Shown here: positions 34,611-46,005 of the stretch, one piece after another | Numbering within the stretch: the first letter of the stretch is position 1 | Layout of the letters: the number at the start of each line of letters is the position of its first letter | Origin: Streptomyces niger | Lineage (GTDB): Bacteria > Actinomycetota > Actinomycetes > Streptomycetales > Streptomycetaceae | Length of the DNA: 64,000 bases | Assembly: GCF_000718305.1 (NCBI RefSeq) | Contig: NZ_JOFQ01000008.1 | Coordinates: 496,001-560,000 of the forward strand | Direction: 5' to 3' | Program-made: the position numbers and the translations under genes | Notes under the pieces: generated by a model | Database searches by the model: none | Told to the model about the DNA's origin: nothing | What the model saw: the letters and a program-made list of their open reading frames with translations, nothing else

Positions 34611-34874
34611 CAATCCGTGCTGAGGGTACCCACTATTCATGCCGTCCTGTACCAGCTGCGGCGGTGATCTGCGTCGCTGAGGATGACCTAAGGGTGCCGT
34701 AAGCGGCGCGCCCTGAGTGCGGACGCGACACGCCGGAGATGCGCCGGACGTCCGTGCGGGGGAGGGTGGGGGTGTCGGCGCCACGCCCGTCGCAGGACGG
34801 ACGTCTCGCTCCCCTCTCATCAGTACCTCGCTGACCTGCGCATACGTTGCCGTGCGTAAATCTACGGCAGGAGA

Positions 34875-34895
34875 CTTGAGCGGCCTCGACTCAGG
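34875..34895 (+). promoter_or_regulatory. HAIR element 1 (HspR operator) of dnaK
   Basis: CTTGAGC-N7-ACTCAGG matches the HspR operator CTTGAGT-N7-ACTCAAG in 12 of 14 positions. It lies just upstream of the -35 element. Confidence 0.9.
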
Positions 34896-34899
34896 TCCT

Positions 34900-34905
34900 T
34901 TGACA
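34900..34905 (+). promoter_or_regulatory. -35 element of the dnaK promoter
   Basis: TTGACA, a consensus -35 hexamer, lies between the two HAIR elements. The matching -10 would be CACTCT at 34923-34928 with a 17-bp spacer, overlapping the second HAIR; that -10 is a poor match. Confidence 0.55.
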
Positions 34906-34926
34906 GCGCCGGATCTCTGATGCACT

Positions 34927-34947
34927 CTTGAGCCAGTTCCACTCAAT
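34927..34947 (+). promoter_or_regulatory. HAIR element 2 (HspR operator) of dnaK
   Basis: CTTGAGC-N7-ACTCAAT matches the HAIR consensus in 12 of 14 positions and lies 19 bp before the dnaK start codon, where bound HspR would block transcription. Confidence 0.9.
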
Positions 34948-34966
34948 GTCAGCTGGAGGAATCGAA

Positions 34967-36823
34967 ATGGCACGTGCGGTCGGCATCGACCTGGGCACGA
35001 CGAACTCCGTCGTCAGTGTTCTCGAAGGCGGTGAGCCCACCGTCATCACCAACGCCGAGGGCGCCAGGACCACGCCGTCCGTCGTCGCCTTCGCCAAGAA
35101 CGGTGAGGTGCTCGTCGGCGAGGTCGCCAAGCGCCAGGCGGTCACGAACGTCGACAGGACCATCCGGTCGGTCAAGCGCCACATGGGCACCGACTGGAAG
35201 GTGGACATCGACGACAAGAGCTTCAACCCGCAGCAGATCTCCGCGTTCATCCTGCAGAAGCTGAAGCGCGACGCGGAGTCCTACCTCGGCGAGAAGGTCG
35301 CGGACGCGGTCATCACCGTCCCGGCGTACTTCAACGACTCCGAGCGGCAGGCCACCAAGGAGGCCGGCGAGATCGCGGGCCTGAACGTCCTGCGCATCGT
35401 CAACGAGCCCACCTCCGCGGCGCTGGCGTACGGCCTGGAGAAGGACGACCAGACCATCCTGGTCTTCGACCTCGGTGGCGGTACCTTCGACGTCTCGCTG
35501 CTGGAGATCGGCGACGGTGTCGTCGAGGTGAAGGCCACCAACGGTGACAACCAGCTCGGTGGTGACGACTGGGACCAGCGCGTCGTCGACTACCTGGTCA
35601 AGCAGTTCCAGAACGGCCACGGCGTCGACCTGTCCAAGGACAAGATGGCGCTCCAGCGGCTGCGCGAGGCCGCCGAGAAGGCGAAGATCGAGCTGTCGTC
35701 CTCCACCGAGACGACGATCAACCTTCCCTACATCACCGCGTCGGCCGAGGGCCCGCTGCACCTGGACGAAAAGCTCACGCGCTCGCAGTTCCAGCAGCTC
35801 ACCAGCGACCTGCTCGACCGCTGCAAGACCCCGTTCCACAACGTCATCAAGGACGCCGGCATCCAGCTGTCCGAGATCGACCACGTGGTCCTGGTCGGCG
35901 GTTCGACCCGTATGCCGGCCGTCGCCGAGCTCGTCAAGGAGCTGACCGGCGGCAAGGACGCCAACAAGGGCGTCAACCCGGACGAGGTCGTCGCCATCGG
36001 CGCGTCCCTCCAGGCCGGTGTCCTCAAGGGTGAGGTCAAGGACGTCCTCCTGCTGGACGTCACCCCGCTGTCCCTCGGTATCGAGACCAAGGGCGGCATC
36101 ATGACCAAGCTCATCGAGCGGAACACGACGATCCCGACCAAGCGCTCGGAGATCTTCACCACCGCCGAGGACAACCAGCCCTCCGTGCAGATCCAGGTCT
36201 ACCAGGGCGAGCGCGAGATCGCGGCGTACAACAAGAAGCTCGGCATGTTCGAGCTGACCGGTCTGCCGCCGGCCCCGCGTGGCGTCCCGCAGATCGAGGT
36301 CTCCTTCGACATCGACGCCAACGGCATCATGCACGTGACCGCGAAGGACCTGGGCACGGGCAAGGAGCAGAAGATGACCGTCACCGGCGGCTCCTCGCTG
36401 CCGAAGGACGAGGTCGACCGCATGCGCGAGGAGGCCGAGCGCTACGCGGACGAGGACCACAAGCGCCGCGAGGCCGCCGAGACGCGCAACCAGGGCGAGC
36501 AGCTCGTCTACCAGACGGAGAAGTTCCTCAAGGACAACGAGGAGAAGGTCCCCGCCGAGGTGAAGACCGAGGTCGAGACCGCCGTCGGCGAGCTGAAGGA
36601 GAAGCTCAAGGGCGAGGACACGGCCGAGATCCGTACCGCCACGGAGAAGGTCGCCGCCGTCTCGCAGAAGCTGGGCCAGGCCATGTACGCCGACGCCCAG
36701 GGCGCGCAGGCCGCGGGCGGTGCCGAGGGTGCCGCCGGTGGCGAGCAGGCCAAGGCCGATGACGACGTCGTCGACGCCGAGATCGTGGACGACGAGAAGG
36801 ACAAGAAGGATGGTGCCGCGTGA
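34967..36823 (+). CDS. dnaK: Chaperone DnaK (Hsp70)
   Basis: A 618-residue Hsp70 that binds unfolded segments in an ATP-driven cycle with DnaJ and GrpE. Seen: the nucleotide site GIDLGTTNS at residues 6-14, the second phosphate loop [12 protein letters not shown], the adenosine motif [11 protein letters not shown], the linker [13 protein letters not shown], and an acidic C-terminus, [11 protein letters not shown]. The length is normal for actinobacteria. The ATG has GGAGGA upstream; the extra in-frame codons before it fall in the promoter. It is the first gene of a four-gene operon and is repressed through two HAIR sites by HspR, which uses DnaK itself as corepressor in Streptomyces. Confidence 0.99.
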   Translation: MARAVGIDLGTTNSVVSVLEGGEPTVITNAEGARTTPSVVAFAKNGEVLVGEVAKRQAVTNVDRTIRSVKRHMGTDWKVDIDDKSFNPQQISAFILQKLKRDAESYLGEKVADAVITVPAYFNDSERQATKEAGEIAGLNVLRIVNEPTSAALAYGLEKDDQTILVFDLGGGTFDVSLLEIGDGVVEVKATNGDNQLGGDDWDQRVVDYLVKQFQNGHGVDLSKDKMALQRLREAAEKAKIELSSSTETTINLPYITASAEGPLHLDEKLTRSQFQQLTSDLLDRCKTPFHNVIKDAGIQLSEIDHVVLVGGSTRMPAVAELVKELTGGKDANKGVNPDEVVAIGASLQAGVLKGEVKDVLLLDVTPLSLGIETKGGIMTKLIERNTTIPTKRSEIFTTAEDNQPSVQIQVYQGEREIAAYNKKLGMFELTGLPPAPRGVPQIEVSFDIDANGIMHVTAKDLGTGKEQKMTVTGGSSLPKDEVDRMREEAERYADEDHKRREAAETRNQGEQLVYQTEKFLKDNEEKVPAEVKTEVETAVGELKEKLKGEDTAEIRTATEKVAAVSQKLGQAMYADAQGAQAAGGAEGAAGGEQAKADDDVVDAEIVDDEKDKKDGAA

Positions 36824-37467
36824 CGGAGGAGACCCCGGGCTTTGACGAGAAGCCTGACGTCCCCTCCGACGCCGCAACTCCCGATGATGCGGCGCAGGGC
36901 GCCGGGTCCGCCGACAAGGCGGGCCCGGCCCCGGCCGGGGACGCGAACCAGGACGCCGGTCTGGTGGCCCAGCTGGATCAGGTGCGCACCGCGCTCAACG
37001 AGCGCACCGCGGACCTCCAGCGCCTGCAGGCCGAGTACCAGAACTACCGCCGGCGGGTCGAGCGCGACCGCGTGACGGTCAAGGAGATCGCCGCGGCGAA
37101 CCTCCTGTCCGAGCTCCTGCCGGTACTGGACGACATCGGCCGCGCCCGCGAGCACGGCGAGCTGGTCGGCGGCTTCAAGTCGGTCGGCGAGTCGGTCGAG
37201 ACGGTCGTCGCCAAGCTCGGTCTGCAGCAGTTCGGCAAGGAGGGCGAGCCCTTCGACCCGACGATCCACGAGGCGCTGATGCACTCGTACGCACCGGACG
37301 TCACGGAGACGACGTGCGTTGCGATCCTGCAGCCGGGGTATCGGATCGGCGAGCGAACGATTCGTCCCGCGCGGGTCGCGGTCGCCGAGCCCCAGCCGGG
37401 TGCCCAGCCCGCCAAGTCCGAGGAGAAGTCGTCGGACGAGGAGAGCGGTGGCCCGGACGAGGGCTGA
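36820..37467 (+). CDS. grpE: Nucleotide exchange factor GrpE
   Basis: A 215-residue protein that releases ADP from DnaK. A disordered acidic N-terminus (to about residue 50) precedes a coiled coil ([28 protein letters not shown]) and the beta domain with [12 protein letters not shown], the family signature region, and [20 protein letters not shown]. The GTG start overlaps the dnaK stop (GTGA), so translation is coupled. The C-terminal tail is acidic and Ser-rich. Confidence 0.98.
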   Translation: MTEETPGFDEKPDVPSDAATPDDAAQGAGSADKAGPAPAGDANQDAGLVAQLDQVRTALNERTADLQRLQAEYQNYRRRVERDRVTVKEIAAANLLSELLPVLDDIGRAREHGELVGGFKSVGESVETVVAKLGLQQFGKEGEPFDPTIHEALMHSYAPDVTETTCVAILQPGYRIGERTIRPARVAVAEPQPGAQPAKSEEKSSDEESGGPDEG

Positions 37468-37506
37468 CGTGAGAAGCAGGACAGTACGGGAGGAGGGACG
37501 TCGGGG

Positions 37507-38688
37507 ATGAGCACCAAGGACTTCGTCGAGAAGGACTACTACAAGGTCCTCGGCGTCCCGAAGGACGCCACCGACGCCGAGATCAAGAAGGCGTACCGCA
37601 AGCTGGCGCGGGAGAATCACCCGGACGCCAACAAGGGCGACCCCAAGGCCGAGGAGCGCTTCAAGGAGGTCTCCGAGGCGAACGACGTCCTGGGCGACCC
37701 CAAGCGCCGCAAGGAGTACGACGAGGCGCGGGCGCTGTTCGGCAACGGCGGCTTCCGTGCCGGTCCCGGCGGTGCCGGCGGCGGCAGCTTCAACTTCGAC
37801 CTCGGTGACCTCTTCGGGGGTGCCCAGGGCGGCACCGGCGGTGCCGGCGGTTTCGGTGGCGGACTCGGGGACGTCTTCGGCGGCCTGTTCAACAGGGGCG
37901 GCGGCGCGGGCACGCGCACCCAGCCGCGCCGTGGTCAGGACATCGAGTCCGAGGTGACGCTCAGCTTCACCGAGGCGGTGGACGGGGCCACGGTCCCGCT
38001 CCGGATGTCCAGCCAGGCCCCCTGCAAGGCCTGTTCCGGTACGGGTGACAAGAACGGCACCCCGCGGGTCTGCCCGACCTGCGTGGGCACCGGCCAGGTC
38101 AGCCGTGGCGCGGGCGGTGGCTTCTCGCTCACCGACCCGTGCGCCGACTGCAAGGGCCGCGGCCTGATCGCGGAGCACCCGTGCGAGGTGTGCAAGGGCA
38201 GCGGCCGCGCGACCAGCGCGCGCACGATGCAGGTGCGCATCCCCGCGGGCGTCTCCGACGGGCAGCGGATCCGGCTGCGCGGCAAGGGCGCGCCGGGCGA
38301 GCGCGGCGGGCCCAACGGCGACCTGTACGTCGTCGTGCACGTCGACGCGCACCCGGTCTTCGGGCGCAAGGGCGACAACCTCACCGTCACCGTGCCGGTC
38401 ACCTTCCCGGAGGCCGCGCTCGGCGGCGAGGTGAAGGTGCCGACCCTCGGCGGCCCGCCGGTCACGCTGAAGATACCGGCCGGGACGCCGAACGGCCGGA
38501 CGATGCGTGCGCGCGGGAAGGGTGCGGCGCGCAAGGACGGTACGCGGGGCGACCTCCTGGTCACCATCGAGGTGGTCGTGCCCAAGGACCTCAGCGACAA
38601 GGCGAAGGACGCGCTGGAGTCCTATCGCGAGGCGACCGCGGGTGAGGACCCACGGTCGGAGCTCTTCCAGGCCGCGAAGGGAGCTTGA
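37507..38688 (+). CDS. dnaJ: Co-chaperone DnaJ
   Basis: A 393-residue type I J-protein that delivers substrates to DnaK and triggers its ATPase. Seen: J domain with HPD at residues 38-40, a Gly/Phe-rich linker (GGAGGFGGGLGDVFGG), four zinc repeats CKACSGTG, CPTCVGTG, CADCKGRG and CEVCKGSG, and the two beta-barrel substrate domains. The start codon lies 39 bp after grpE, and the stop overlaps the hspR start. Its place in the hspR operon marks it as the heat-shock paralogue usually called dnaJ1 in Streptomyces. Confidence 0.98.
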   Translation: MSTKDFVEKDYYKVLGVPKDATDAEIKKAYRKLARENHPDANKGDPKAEERFKEVSEANDVLGDPKRRKEYDEARALFGNGGFRAGPGGAGGGSFNFDLGDLFGGAQGGTGGAGGFGGGLGDVFGGLFNRGGGAGTRTQPRRGQDIESEVTLSFTEAVDGATVPLRMSSQAPCKACSGTGDKNGTPRVCPTCVGTGQVSRGAGGGFSLTDPCADCKGRGLIAEHPCEVCKGSGRATSARTMQVRIPAGVSDGQRIRLRGKGAPGERGGPNGDLYVVVHVDAHPVFGRKGDNLTVTVPVTFPEAALGGEVKVPTLGGPPVTLKIPAGTPNGRTMRARGKGAARKDGTRGDLLVTIEVVVPKDLSDKAKDALESYREATAGEDPRSELFQAAKGA

Positions 38689-39149
38689 TGATGGACAGCC
38701 GGGGCGGGCGTCGGAGTCGTAATCCATATGAACTGACCGATGAGTCGCCGGTGTACGTCATCTCCGTCGCGGCTCAGCTCTCCGGCCTGCATCCGCAGAC
38801 GCTGCGCCAGTACGACCGGCTCGGCCTGGTCTCCCCGGACCGGACGGCCGGGCGCGGCCGGCGGTACTCGGCCCGGGACATCGAGCTGCTCCGCCAGGTG
38901 CAGCAGCTGTCGCAGAACGAGGGCATCAACCTCGCGGGCATCAAGCGCATCATCGAACTGGAGAACCAGGTCGCGGCGCTGCAGCAGCGCGTCGCCGAGC
39001 TGCAGAGCGCGGTGGAGGGTGCCGCCGCGGCGATCCAGCAGCGGGAGGCGGCGGTGCACGCCAGCTACCGCCGGGACCTGGTGCCGTATCAGGACGTGCA
39101 GCAGACCAGTGCGCTGGTCGTGTGGCGACCTAAGCGGACGGGCGAGTAG
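38688..39149 (+). CDS. hspR: Heat-shock repressor HspR (MerR family)
   Basis: A 153-residue MerR-type repressor of the dnaK operon and clpB. The winged helix-turn-helix covers VYVISVAAQLSGLHPQTLRQYDRLGLV and RRYSARDIELLRQVQ; a coiled coil (ELENQVAALQQRVAELQSAV) provides dimerisation. It binds HAIR sites, two of which precede dnaK and one clpB in this window. Start: ATG overlapping the dnaJ stop (TGATG), or the ATG directly after it. Its C-terminal tail, SALVVWRPKR, is hydrophobic and basic, as in other HspR proteins. Confidence 0.96.
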   Translation: MMDSRGGRRSRNPYELTDESPVYVISVAAQLSGLHPQTLRQYDRLGLVSPDRTAGRGRRYSARDIELLRQVQQLSQNEGINLAGIKRIIELENQVAALQQRVAELQSAVEGAAAAIQQREAAVHASYRRDLVPYQDVQQTSALVVWRPKRTGE

Positions 39150-39169
39150 CCGCAGTGCTCCGACGGGGC

Positions 39170-39195
39170 GGGCCGGGGTCTTCGGACCCCGGCCC
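39170..39195 (+). terminator. UUCG-type terminator of the dnaK operon
   Basis: A perfect 11-bp stem, GGGCCGGGGTC with complement, closed by the stable tetraloop TTCG, 20 bp after the hspR stop codon. Confidence 0.9.
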
Positions 39196-39245
39196 GTTCG
39201 CGTTCCAGGGGTGCCGCGAGCGGCGCATACGCGGGCCAGGCCGGG

Positions 39246-39650
39246 TCAGCAGCCGTTGTACCCGGCCGTCGGCATCGACAGCCGCCGGTGCACCCGGGAC
39301 TTCATCTCCGTGGTGTAGACCGGCTCGGTCCCGTCGGCGGTCTCCAGGCGGACGCCGGCCGCGGCGCAGCGGGCGGTGAAGTCCTCGGCGGAGTCGACGG
39401 CGTTCTCCAGGGCGCGGCGGTTCGGTACGACGAAGACGTCGACCAGCCCCGCCTCCACGTCCTGCCACAGGGCGCAGTGGTCGGCGCGCAGGTGGTGCAG
39501 GCTCAGCCGGCAGGTGAGGCGGTAGTCGCGGTCCTCGGCCCAGCGGGCACACATCTCGTGCTGGCTGCGGTCGTCCACCAGGAAGGGATCATCGTCCAGT
39601 TCCGCAAGTGGCATCAGGCACGCGATCGCCGTCACTCGCACCGCATTCAT
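39246..39650 (-). CDS. Small resolvase-like protein, unknown function
   Basis: A 134-residue protein that I cannot name with confidence. Its middle and end, GLVDVFVVPNRRALENAVDSAEDFTARCAAAGVRLET, follow the strand-loop-helix-strand order of serine recombinase catalytic domains (VLVV..DRLxR....DF......GV.L.T), but the N-terminal catalytic Ser/Arg motif is not apparent and no DNA-binding tail exists. It shares ATGA with the upstream zinc-ribbon gene and ends near the dnaK operon terminator. It may be a degenerate or repurposed resolvase fold; homology is suggested only by eye. Confidence 0.65.
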   Translation of the reverse strand: MNAVRVTAIACLMPLAELDDDPFLVDDRSQHEMCARWAEDRDYRLTCRLSLHHLRADHCALWQDVEAGLVDVFVVPNRRALENAVDSAEDFTARCAAAGVRLETADGTEPVYTTEMKSRVHRRLSMPTAGYNGC

Positions 39651-39883
39651 CCTGCCCCCCGGGACGTGGCGACTGTGGGAGTGACGATACCCCTGTGGAC
39701 GGAGCGGGGCTGCGGCGCTGCGCCGGGCGGCGAGGCGTAGCCGCAGGCGTGGCAGATCTTCCATCCGTCCTGGTTGACGGCCAGCCGGCCGCCGCAGCGT
39801 GGGCACGATTCGGCGCGGGGGCGCCGGTCCGGGCTGTCGGCGGCGTTTCCGTGTGTCGTGCTGGTGTGCGTTGCTGACCTCAT
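39647..39883 (-). CDS. Small zinc-ribbon protein
   Basis: A 78-residue protein with one zinc ribbon, CPRCGGRLAVNQDGWKICHACGY, between a Thr/His-rich start and an unstructured tail. The start ATG has CTGGAGG at the right distance, which favours it over a longer in-frame ATG at 40000. The stop overlaps the next start (ATGA), so it forms a coupled pair with the resolvase-like gene. The ribbon resembles those in small nucleic-acid-binding proteins, but no function is known to me. Confidence 0.7.
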   Translation of the reverse strand: MRSATHTSTTHGNAADSPDRRPRAESCPRCGGRLAVNQDGWKICHACGYASPPGAAPQPRSVHRGIVTPTVATSRGAG

Positions 39884-40025
39884 TCGGCCTCCAGCTGACC
39901 TGTTCGGCCCGGGACGGATCGCATCGTGCGCGGACCTGGTCACGTATTCACTAGCAGCTCCGGCCGAGGATTCGGAAGAACGCGGTCCGTTATCGGCCAC
40001 ACGACCCGCGTACGGGCGCGTGGCC

Positions 40026-40430
40026 TCAGCCCCGTCCGAGCATCTTCGTCACCCGGATCTCGATGACCACCCGTTCGGGGTTGGGCCGCGGCTGCCGCTC
40101 GTACCGCACTGCGTACCTGGCCTCCGCGTCCCGCACGCTCGCCTCGTCCGTACGGACCGTCGCCAGGCCCTCCAGGGTCGCCCACCGCTTCCCCTGCATC
40201 TGGCAGACCGCGACGCGCGCGCCGCCGTCGCCCCGCGACAGGACGTTGCGCGCCTTGGCCGTGCCCCTGCTCGTGATGACGCGGGCCAGCCCCTGCTCGG
40301 GGTCGAACGTCACCCCCACCGGCACGACGTGCGGCGTCCCGTCCGGCCGCATCGTGGTCAGCGTGCAGACATGCCGCTCCCGCCAGAAGGCGAGGTACTC
40401 GGGGTCGGGGTTCTGGAGATCCTGGGCCAT
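40026..40430 (-). CDS. PPOX-class (F420- or FMN-dependent) oxidoreductase-like protein
   Basis: A 134-residue split-barrel protein of the pyridoxamine-phosphate-oxidase-like superfamily, many of whose actinobacterial members use F420. Seen: the N-terminal strand pattern HVCTLTTMRPDGTPHVVPVG, then KARNVLSRGDGGARVAVCQM and WATLEGLATV. No pyridoxal-specific residues are obvious. TAAAGT lies 6-7 nt before the ATG and no ribosome site is present, so the transcript is probably leaderless. The substrate is unknown. Confidence 0.85.
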   Translation of the reverse strand: MAQDLQNPDPEYLAFWRERHVCTLTTMRPDGTPHVVPVGVTFDPEQGLARVITSRGTAKARNVLSRGDGGARVAVCQMQGKRWATLEGLATVRTDEASVRDAEARYAVRYERQPRPNPERVVIEIRVTKMLGRG

Positions 40431-40486
40431 GCCCGCACTTTACGGGGGCGTGCGGGGCGGGCCTGCGACGACCGGCGGCCCGGCGG

Positions 40487-41068
40487 TCAGAGGAACTCCG
40501 AGGTCTCCAGGTCGAAGGAGAAGGGGGCGGGGAGGGGGAGGGGTTTGCCGAAGGGCACCGAGTGGATCTCGCCGTAGTCCCCGTCAGCCGGCTCGCTGAA
40601 CAGAGTGATCGTTGACTTCGTCCGGTCGACGAGGAGGTAGAGCGGAATGCGTGCGCGGGCGTATGCCTGCCGCTTGGGGCCGCGGTCCTTGTTCGGCTTG
40701 CTCGATGTCACCTCGATGACCATCGCGACGCCGTCGCTCGGCATCCATGGGGGAGCGCCCCGGAAAAGGCGCAGCTCACGCGGGGCGATGGTGGCGTCCG
40801 GGATCACGTGATCGTCAGCATGGCCTGCCGTACTGGAGAGGACGAGCCCTTTGTAGCCGGAGATCTGCATGTGCGTGCTGGACTCGGCCCTGACCTGGCC
40901 GGAGATCAGGTCCAAGTAGTCCTCGTGATCGCCATCCGTCGGTGGTGACACAACGATCTCCCCCTCGATGAACTCAGGCCGGAACCCCACGGGGGTCTCC
41001 AGCTTGAGGAAGTAGTCCAGGAGGGTCTCTTCGTCAGTGGCCGTCGGCTCGTACGCCATAGCCGTCAT
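40487..41068 (-). CDS. Uma2-family PD-(D/E)XK nuclease-like protein
   Basis: A 193-residue Uma2 protein. Members share a restriction-endonuclease-like fold and are numerous in Streptomyces and cyanobacteria, with unknown biological role. Seen: [15 protein letters not shown], the catalytic Asp in VIPDATI, the EVT of [17 protein letters not shown], and [14 protein letters not shown]. Start: ATG of MTAMAYEP, six bases after a perfect AGGAGG. The core also contains the 12-bp DNA palindrome GATCACGTGATC, judged incidental. Confidence 0.88.
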   Translation of the reverse strand: MTAMAYEPTATDEETLLDYFLKLETPVGFRPEFIEGEIVVSPPTDGDHEDYLDLISGQVRAESSTHMQISGYKGLVLSSTAGHADDHVIPDATIAPRELRLFRGAPPWMPSDGVAMVIEVTSSKPNKDRGPKRQAYARARIPLYLLVDRTKSTITLFSEPADGDYGEIHSVPFGKPLPLPAPFSFDLETSEFL

Positions 41069-41212
41069 GCTGCACCTCCTTGTCGCGGAAGACCAGCATG
41101 GCGGGCCGGAGCCCCGGCCGGGCCGATCATCAGAACGGATCACCCGCGCGAGTGGGATGCGCGTCCGACGGGAACCCAGGCCGCAGCGGCCGGCAAAGGT
41201 CGGCGTTTTTGC

Positions 41213-41233
41213 CTTGAGTGGAATAGACTCAAC
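41213..41233 (+). promoter_or_regulatory. HAIR element (HspR operator) of clpB
   Basis: CTTGAGT-N7-ACTCAAC matches the HspR consensus in 13 of 14 positions. It lies 79 bp before the clpB start, linking clpB to the dnaK regulon. Confidence 0.93.
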
Positions 41234-41312
41234 TTATCGCACGTTGCATCAGGCAAGAGGCGGCCCGAGGGCCGATAACGTGCAGGCCGGACAAGAGGAG
41301 GAGCGCGAGCAC

Positions 41313-43967
<2,655 letters not shown>

Positions 43968-44025
43968 CCGGTCCGACCGGCCTGACCGGGCCGACCCCGC
44001 CCTTCGCCGTAGGCGGAGCGCCTGA

Positions 44026-44057
44026 CCCGCCCCGTCCGCTTGCCAGGACGGGGCGGG
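44026..44057 (+). terminator. Hairpin after clpB
   Basis: A perfect 12-bp stem, CCCGCCCCGTCC with complement, around an 8-nt loop in the 132-bp gap between clpB and the YbjN-like gene. Confidence 0.75.
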
Positions 44058-44099
44058 TGTGGGGGAGGATGGCAAGGACCATACGAAGGGACTTCCACG

Positions 44100-44624
44100 G
44101 TGACTATCGACCCGTCCTCGATTCCGAATTTCGGGGGCCAGCCCGAACCGCAGCCGACGGGGCCGGAGGGTCCCATCGTGCCTGACCAGGACCTGGTCAA
44201 GCAGCTTCTGGACCAGATGGAGCTGAAGTACGTCGTCGACGACGAGGGCGACCTCGCCGCCCCGTGGGAGCAGTTCCGCACGTACTTCATGTTCCGGGGC
44301 GAGGAGGAGCAGCAGATCTTCTCCGTCCGCACCTTCTACGACCGGCCCCACGCGATCGAGCTCAAGCCCAAGCTGCTGGAGGCGATCGACGACTGGAACC
44401 GCCGCACCCTGTGGCCCAAGGCCTACACCCACACCCACGACGACGGCACGGTCCGTCTGATCGGTGAGGCGTCGATGCTGGTCGGCACCGGCGTCTCGCT
44501 GGAGCACTTCGTCTCCAGCACGGTCAGCTGGATCCGCGCGTCCATCGAGTTCGACAAGTGGCTCATCGAGCAGCTCGGCCTGGAGGCCGAGGTCGACGAC
44601 GCCAAGCCGGACGACGAGGCCTGA
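44100..44624 (+). CDS. YbjN-domain protein
   Basis: A 174-residue YbjN-family protein. Seen: PDQDLVKQLLDQMELKYVVDDEGDLAAPWEQF and the central WNRRTLWPKAYTHTHDDGTVRLIGEA, typical of the family. The fold resembles type III secretion chaperones and these proteins are thought to help other proteins fold or assemble, which would fit its place after clpB, though this link is inference. It starts at a GTG with GAAGGGA upstream and ends in an acidic tail. Confidence 0.9.
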   Translation: MTIDPSSIPNFGGQPEPQPTGPEGPIVPDQDLVKQLLDQMELKYVVDDEGDLAAPWEQFRTYFMFRGEEEQQIFSVRTFYDRPHAIELKPKLLEAIDDWNRRTLWPKAYTHTHDDGTVRLIGEASMLVGTGVSLEHFVSSTVSWIRASIEFDKWLIEQLGLEAEVDDAKPDDEA

Positions 44625-44644
44625 CGGCCCGCGCTCGGCAGCGA

Positions 44645-44677
44645 GAGGGCCCCGGAGCAGCTCGCTCCGGGGCCCTC
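44645..44677. terminator. Strong bidirectional hairpin
   Basis: A perfect 14-bp stem, GAGGGCCCCGGAGC with complement, around AGCTC, between the YbjN-like gene and the convergent aminotransferase gene. Confidence 0.85.
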
Positions 44678-44718
44678 GCGCGTGCCGACGAGCGCCGAGG
44701 CGCTCGCGTTCCCGCCGA

Positions 44719-45897
44719 TCAGCCGCCCGACAGCTGCTTGAGTCGGGTCGCCGCCGCGCGCAGCACCTCGTCCTTCTTGCAGAACGCGAACCGTACGAGG
44801 TTGCGCCCCGCCGCCTTGTCGTCGTAGAAGACGGCGTTCGGCACCGCGACCACGCCGCAGCGCTCGGGCAGGCCCAGGCAGAACGCCAGGCCGTCCTGCT
44901 CGCCCAGCGCGGTGATGTCGGTGGTGATGAAGTACGTGCCGCTCGGCCGGAAGACCCGGAAACCGGCCTCCGCCAGCCCGTCGGCCAGGATGTCCCGCTT
45001 GCGGCGCAGGTCCTCGCGGAGCCCGTGGAAGTAGTCGTCCGGCAGCGCGAGCGCCTCGGCGACCGCGTACTGGAACGGGCCCGCCGAGACGTAGGTGAGG
45101 AACTGCTTGGCGGAGCGGACCGCGCCCACCAGCTCCGGTGAGCCGGTCACCCAGCCGACCTTCCAGCCGGTGAACGAGAAGGTCTTGCCCGCGCTGCCGA
45201 TGGAGACCGTGCGCTCGCGCATCCCGGGGAAGGACGCCATCGGGACGTGCTCGCCCTCGAAGACGAGGTGCTCGTAGACCTCGTCGGTGACGACGAGGAG
45301 GTCGCGCTCGCAGGCCAGCTCGGCGATGGCGGCCAGCTCGGCGCGGCTGAGGACGGTGCCGGTGGGGTTGTGCGGGGTGTTGAGGAGGATGAGGCGGGTG
45401 CGGTCGGTGACGGCGTCGCGCAGCTCGTCCAGGTCGAGGCGGTAGCAAGCCTCCTCGGGGGAGGGGCGCAGGGTGACCGGGACGCGGGTGCCGCCGGCCA
45501 TCGCGATGCACGCCGCGTAGGAGTCGTAGTACGGCTCCAGCGCGATCACCTCGTCGCCGGGCTCCAGCAGCGCCAGCAGGGAAGCGGCGATGGCCTCGGT
45601 CGCGCCCGCGGTGACCAGCACCTCGGTGTCGGGGTCGTACGTCAGGCCGTACCAGCGCTGCTGGTGGGCGGTGACGGCGGCGCGCAGTTCGGGGATGCCG
45701 GGGCCCGGCGGGTACTGGTTCCCGCGGCCGTCGCGCAGCGCGCGTACCGCAGCTTCGCGGACCTCTTCGGGGCCGTCGGTGTCGGGGAAGCCCTGGCCGA
45801 GGTTGATCGAGCCGGTGCGCACGGCGAGCGCGGACATCTCGGCGAAGATCGTCGTACCGAATTCGGCGAGGCGGCGGTTGAGCAGCGGTCGTCCCAT
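44719..45897 (-). CDS. PLP-dependent class I/II aminotransferase
   Basis: A 392-residue fold-type I aminotransferase. Seen: INLGQGFPDTDGP, NQYPPGPGIPELR, the cofactor-binding LNTPHNPTG and TDEVYEHLVF, the Schiff-base lysine in SIGSAGKTFSFTGWKVGW, and a C-terminal Arg in NLVRFAFCK. It resembles the subgroup of N-succinyldiaminopimelate, kynurenine and methionine aminotransferases, so a role in lysine or in kynurenine transamination (the kyn genes are 8 kb away) is possible. I favour the ATG of MGRPLLNRR, 9 nt after GGAGG; the ATG three codons earlier touches that site. Confidence 0.9.
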   Translation of the reverse strand: MGRPLLNRRLAEFGTTIFAEMSALAVRTGSINLGQGFPDTDGPEEVREAAVRALRDGRGNQYPPGPGIPELRAAVTAHQQRWYGLTYDPDTEVLVTAGATEAIAASLLALLEPGDEVIALEPYYDSYAACIAMAGGTRVPVTLRPSPEEACYRLDLDELRDAVTDRTRLILLNTPHNPTGTVLSRAELAAIAELACERDLLVVTDEVYEHLVFEGEHVPMASFPGMRERTVSIGSAGKTFSFTGWKVGWVTGSPELVGAVRSAKQFLTYVSAGPFQYAVAEALALPDDYFHGLREDLRRKRDILADGLAEAGFRVFRPSGTYFITTDITALGEQDGLAFCLGLPERCGVVAVPNAVFYDDKAAGRNLVRFAFCKKDEVLRAAATRLKQLSGG

Positions 45898-45922
45898 GGG
45901 CGTCATCCTCCGCCGAACCTCT

Positions 45923-45938
45923 GGAGTTCCTCAACTCC
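45923..45938. promoter_or_regulatory. Inverted repeat in a divergent promoter
   Basis: GGAGTTCCTCAACTCC, perfect 6-bp arms around CCTC, lies between the aminotransferase gene and the divergent Gly/Cys-rich gene. It is a candidate operator with no recognised regulator. Confidence 0.4.
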
Positions 45939-46005
45939 GCTTTTGGTTGCCGGCAGGCCGGGCATGTGATCCGCACGCAAGAACCGAAATACGGGGGTGA
46001 GTGGA

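Larger units (their letters stand above)
34526..34966. other. Divergent control region of the iron-sulfur gene and the dnaK operon
   Basis: This 441-bp region holds no convincing gene. On the left is an AT-rich inverted repeat at 34591-34610 next to the iron-sulfur gene promoter. On the right are two HAIR operators and a TTGACA -35 element of the dnaK promoter. The middle (34620-34860) shows nothing I can name. Confidence 0.7.

Noticed and set aside
39884..40000. N-terminal extension of the zinc-ribbon gene to an ATG at 40000
   Set aside because: The downstream ATG at 39883 has a near-perfect ribosome site and the extension is low-complexity without one.
40798..40812. GATCACGTGATC palindrome as a possible operator or parS relative
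   Set aside because: It lies in the middle of the Uma2 coding sequence and lacks the GTTTC/GAAAC arms of parS.
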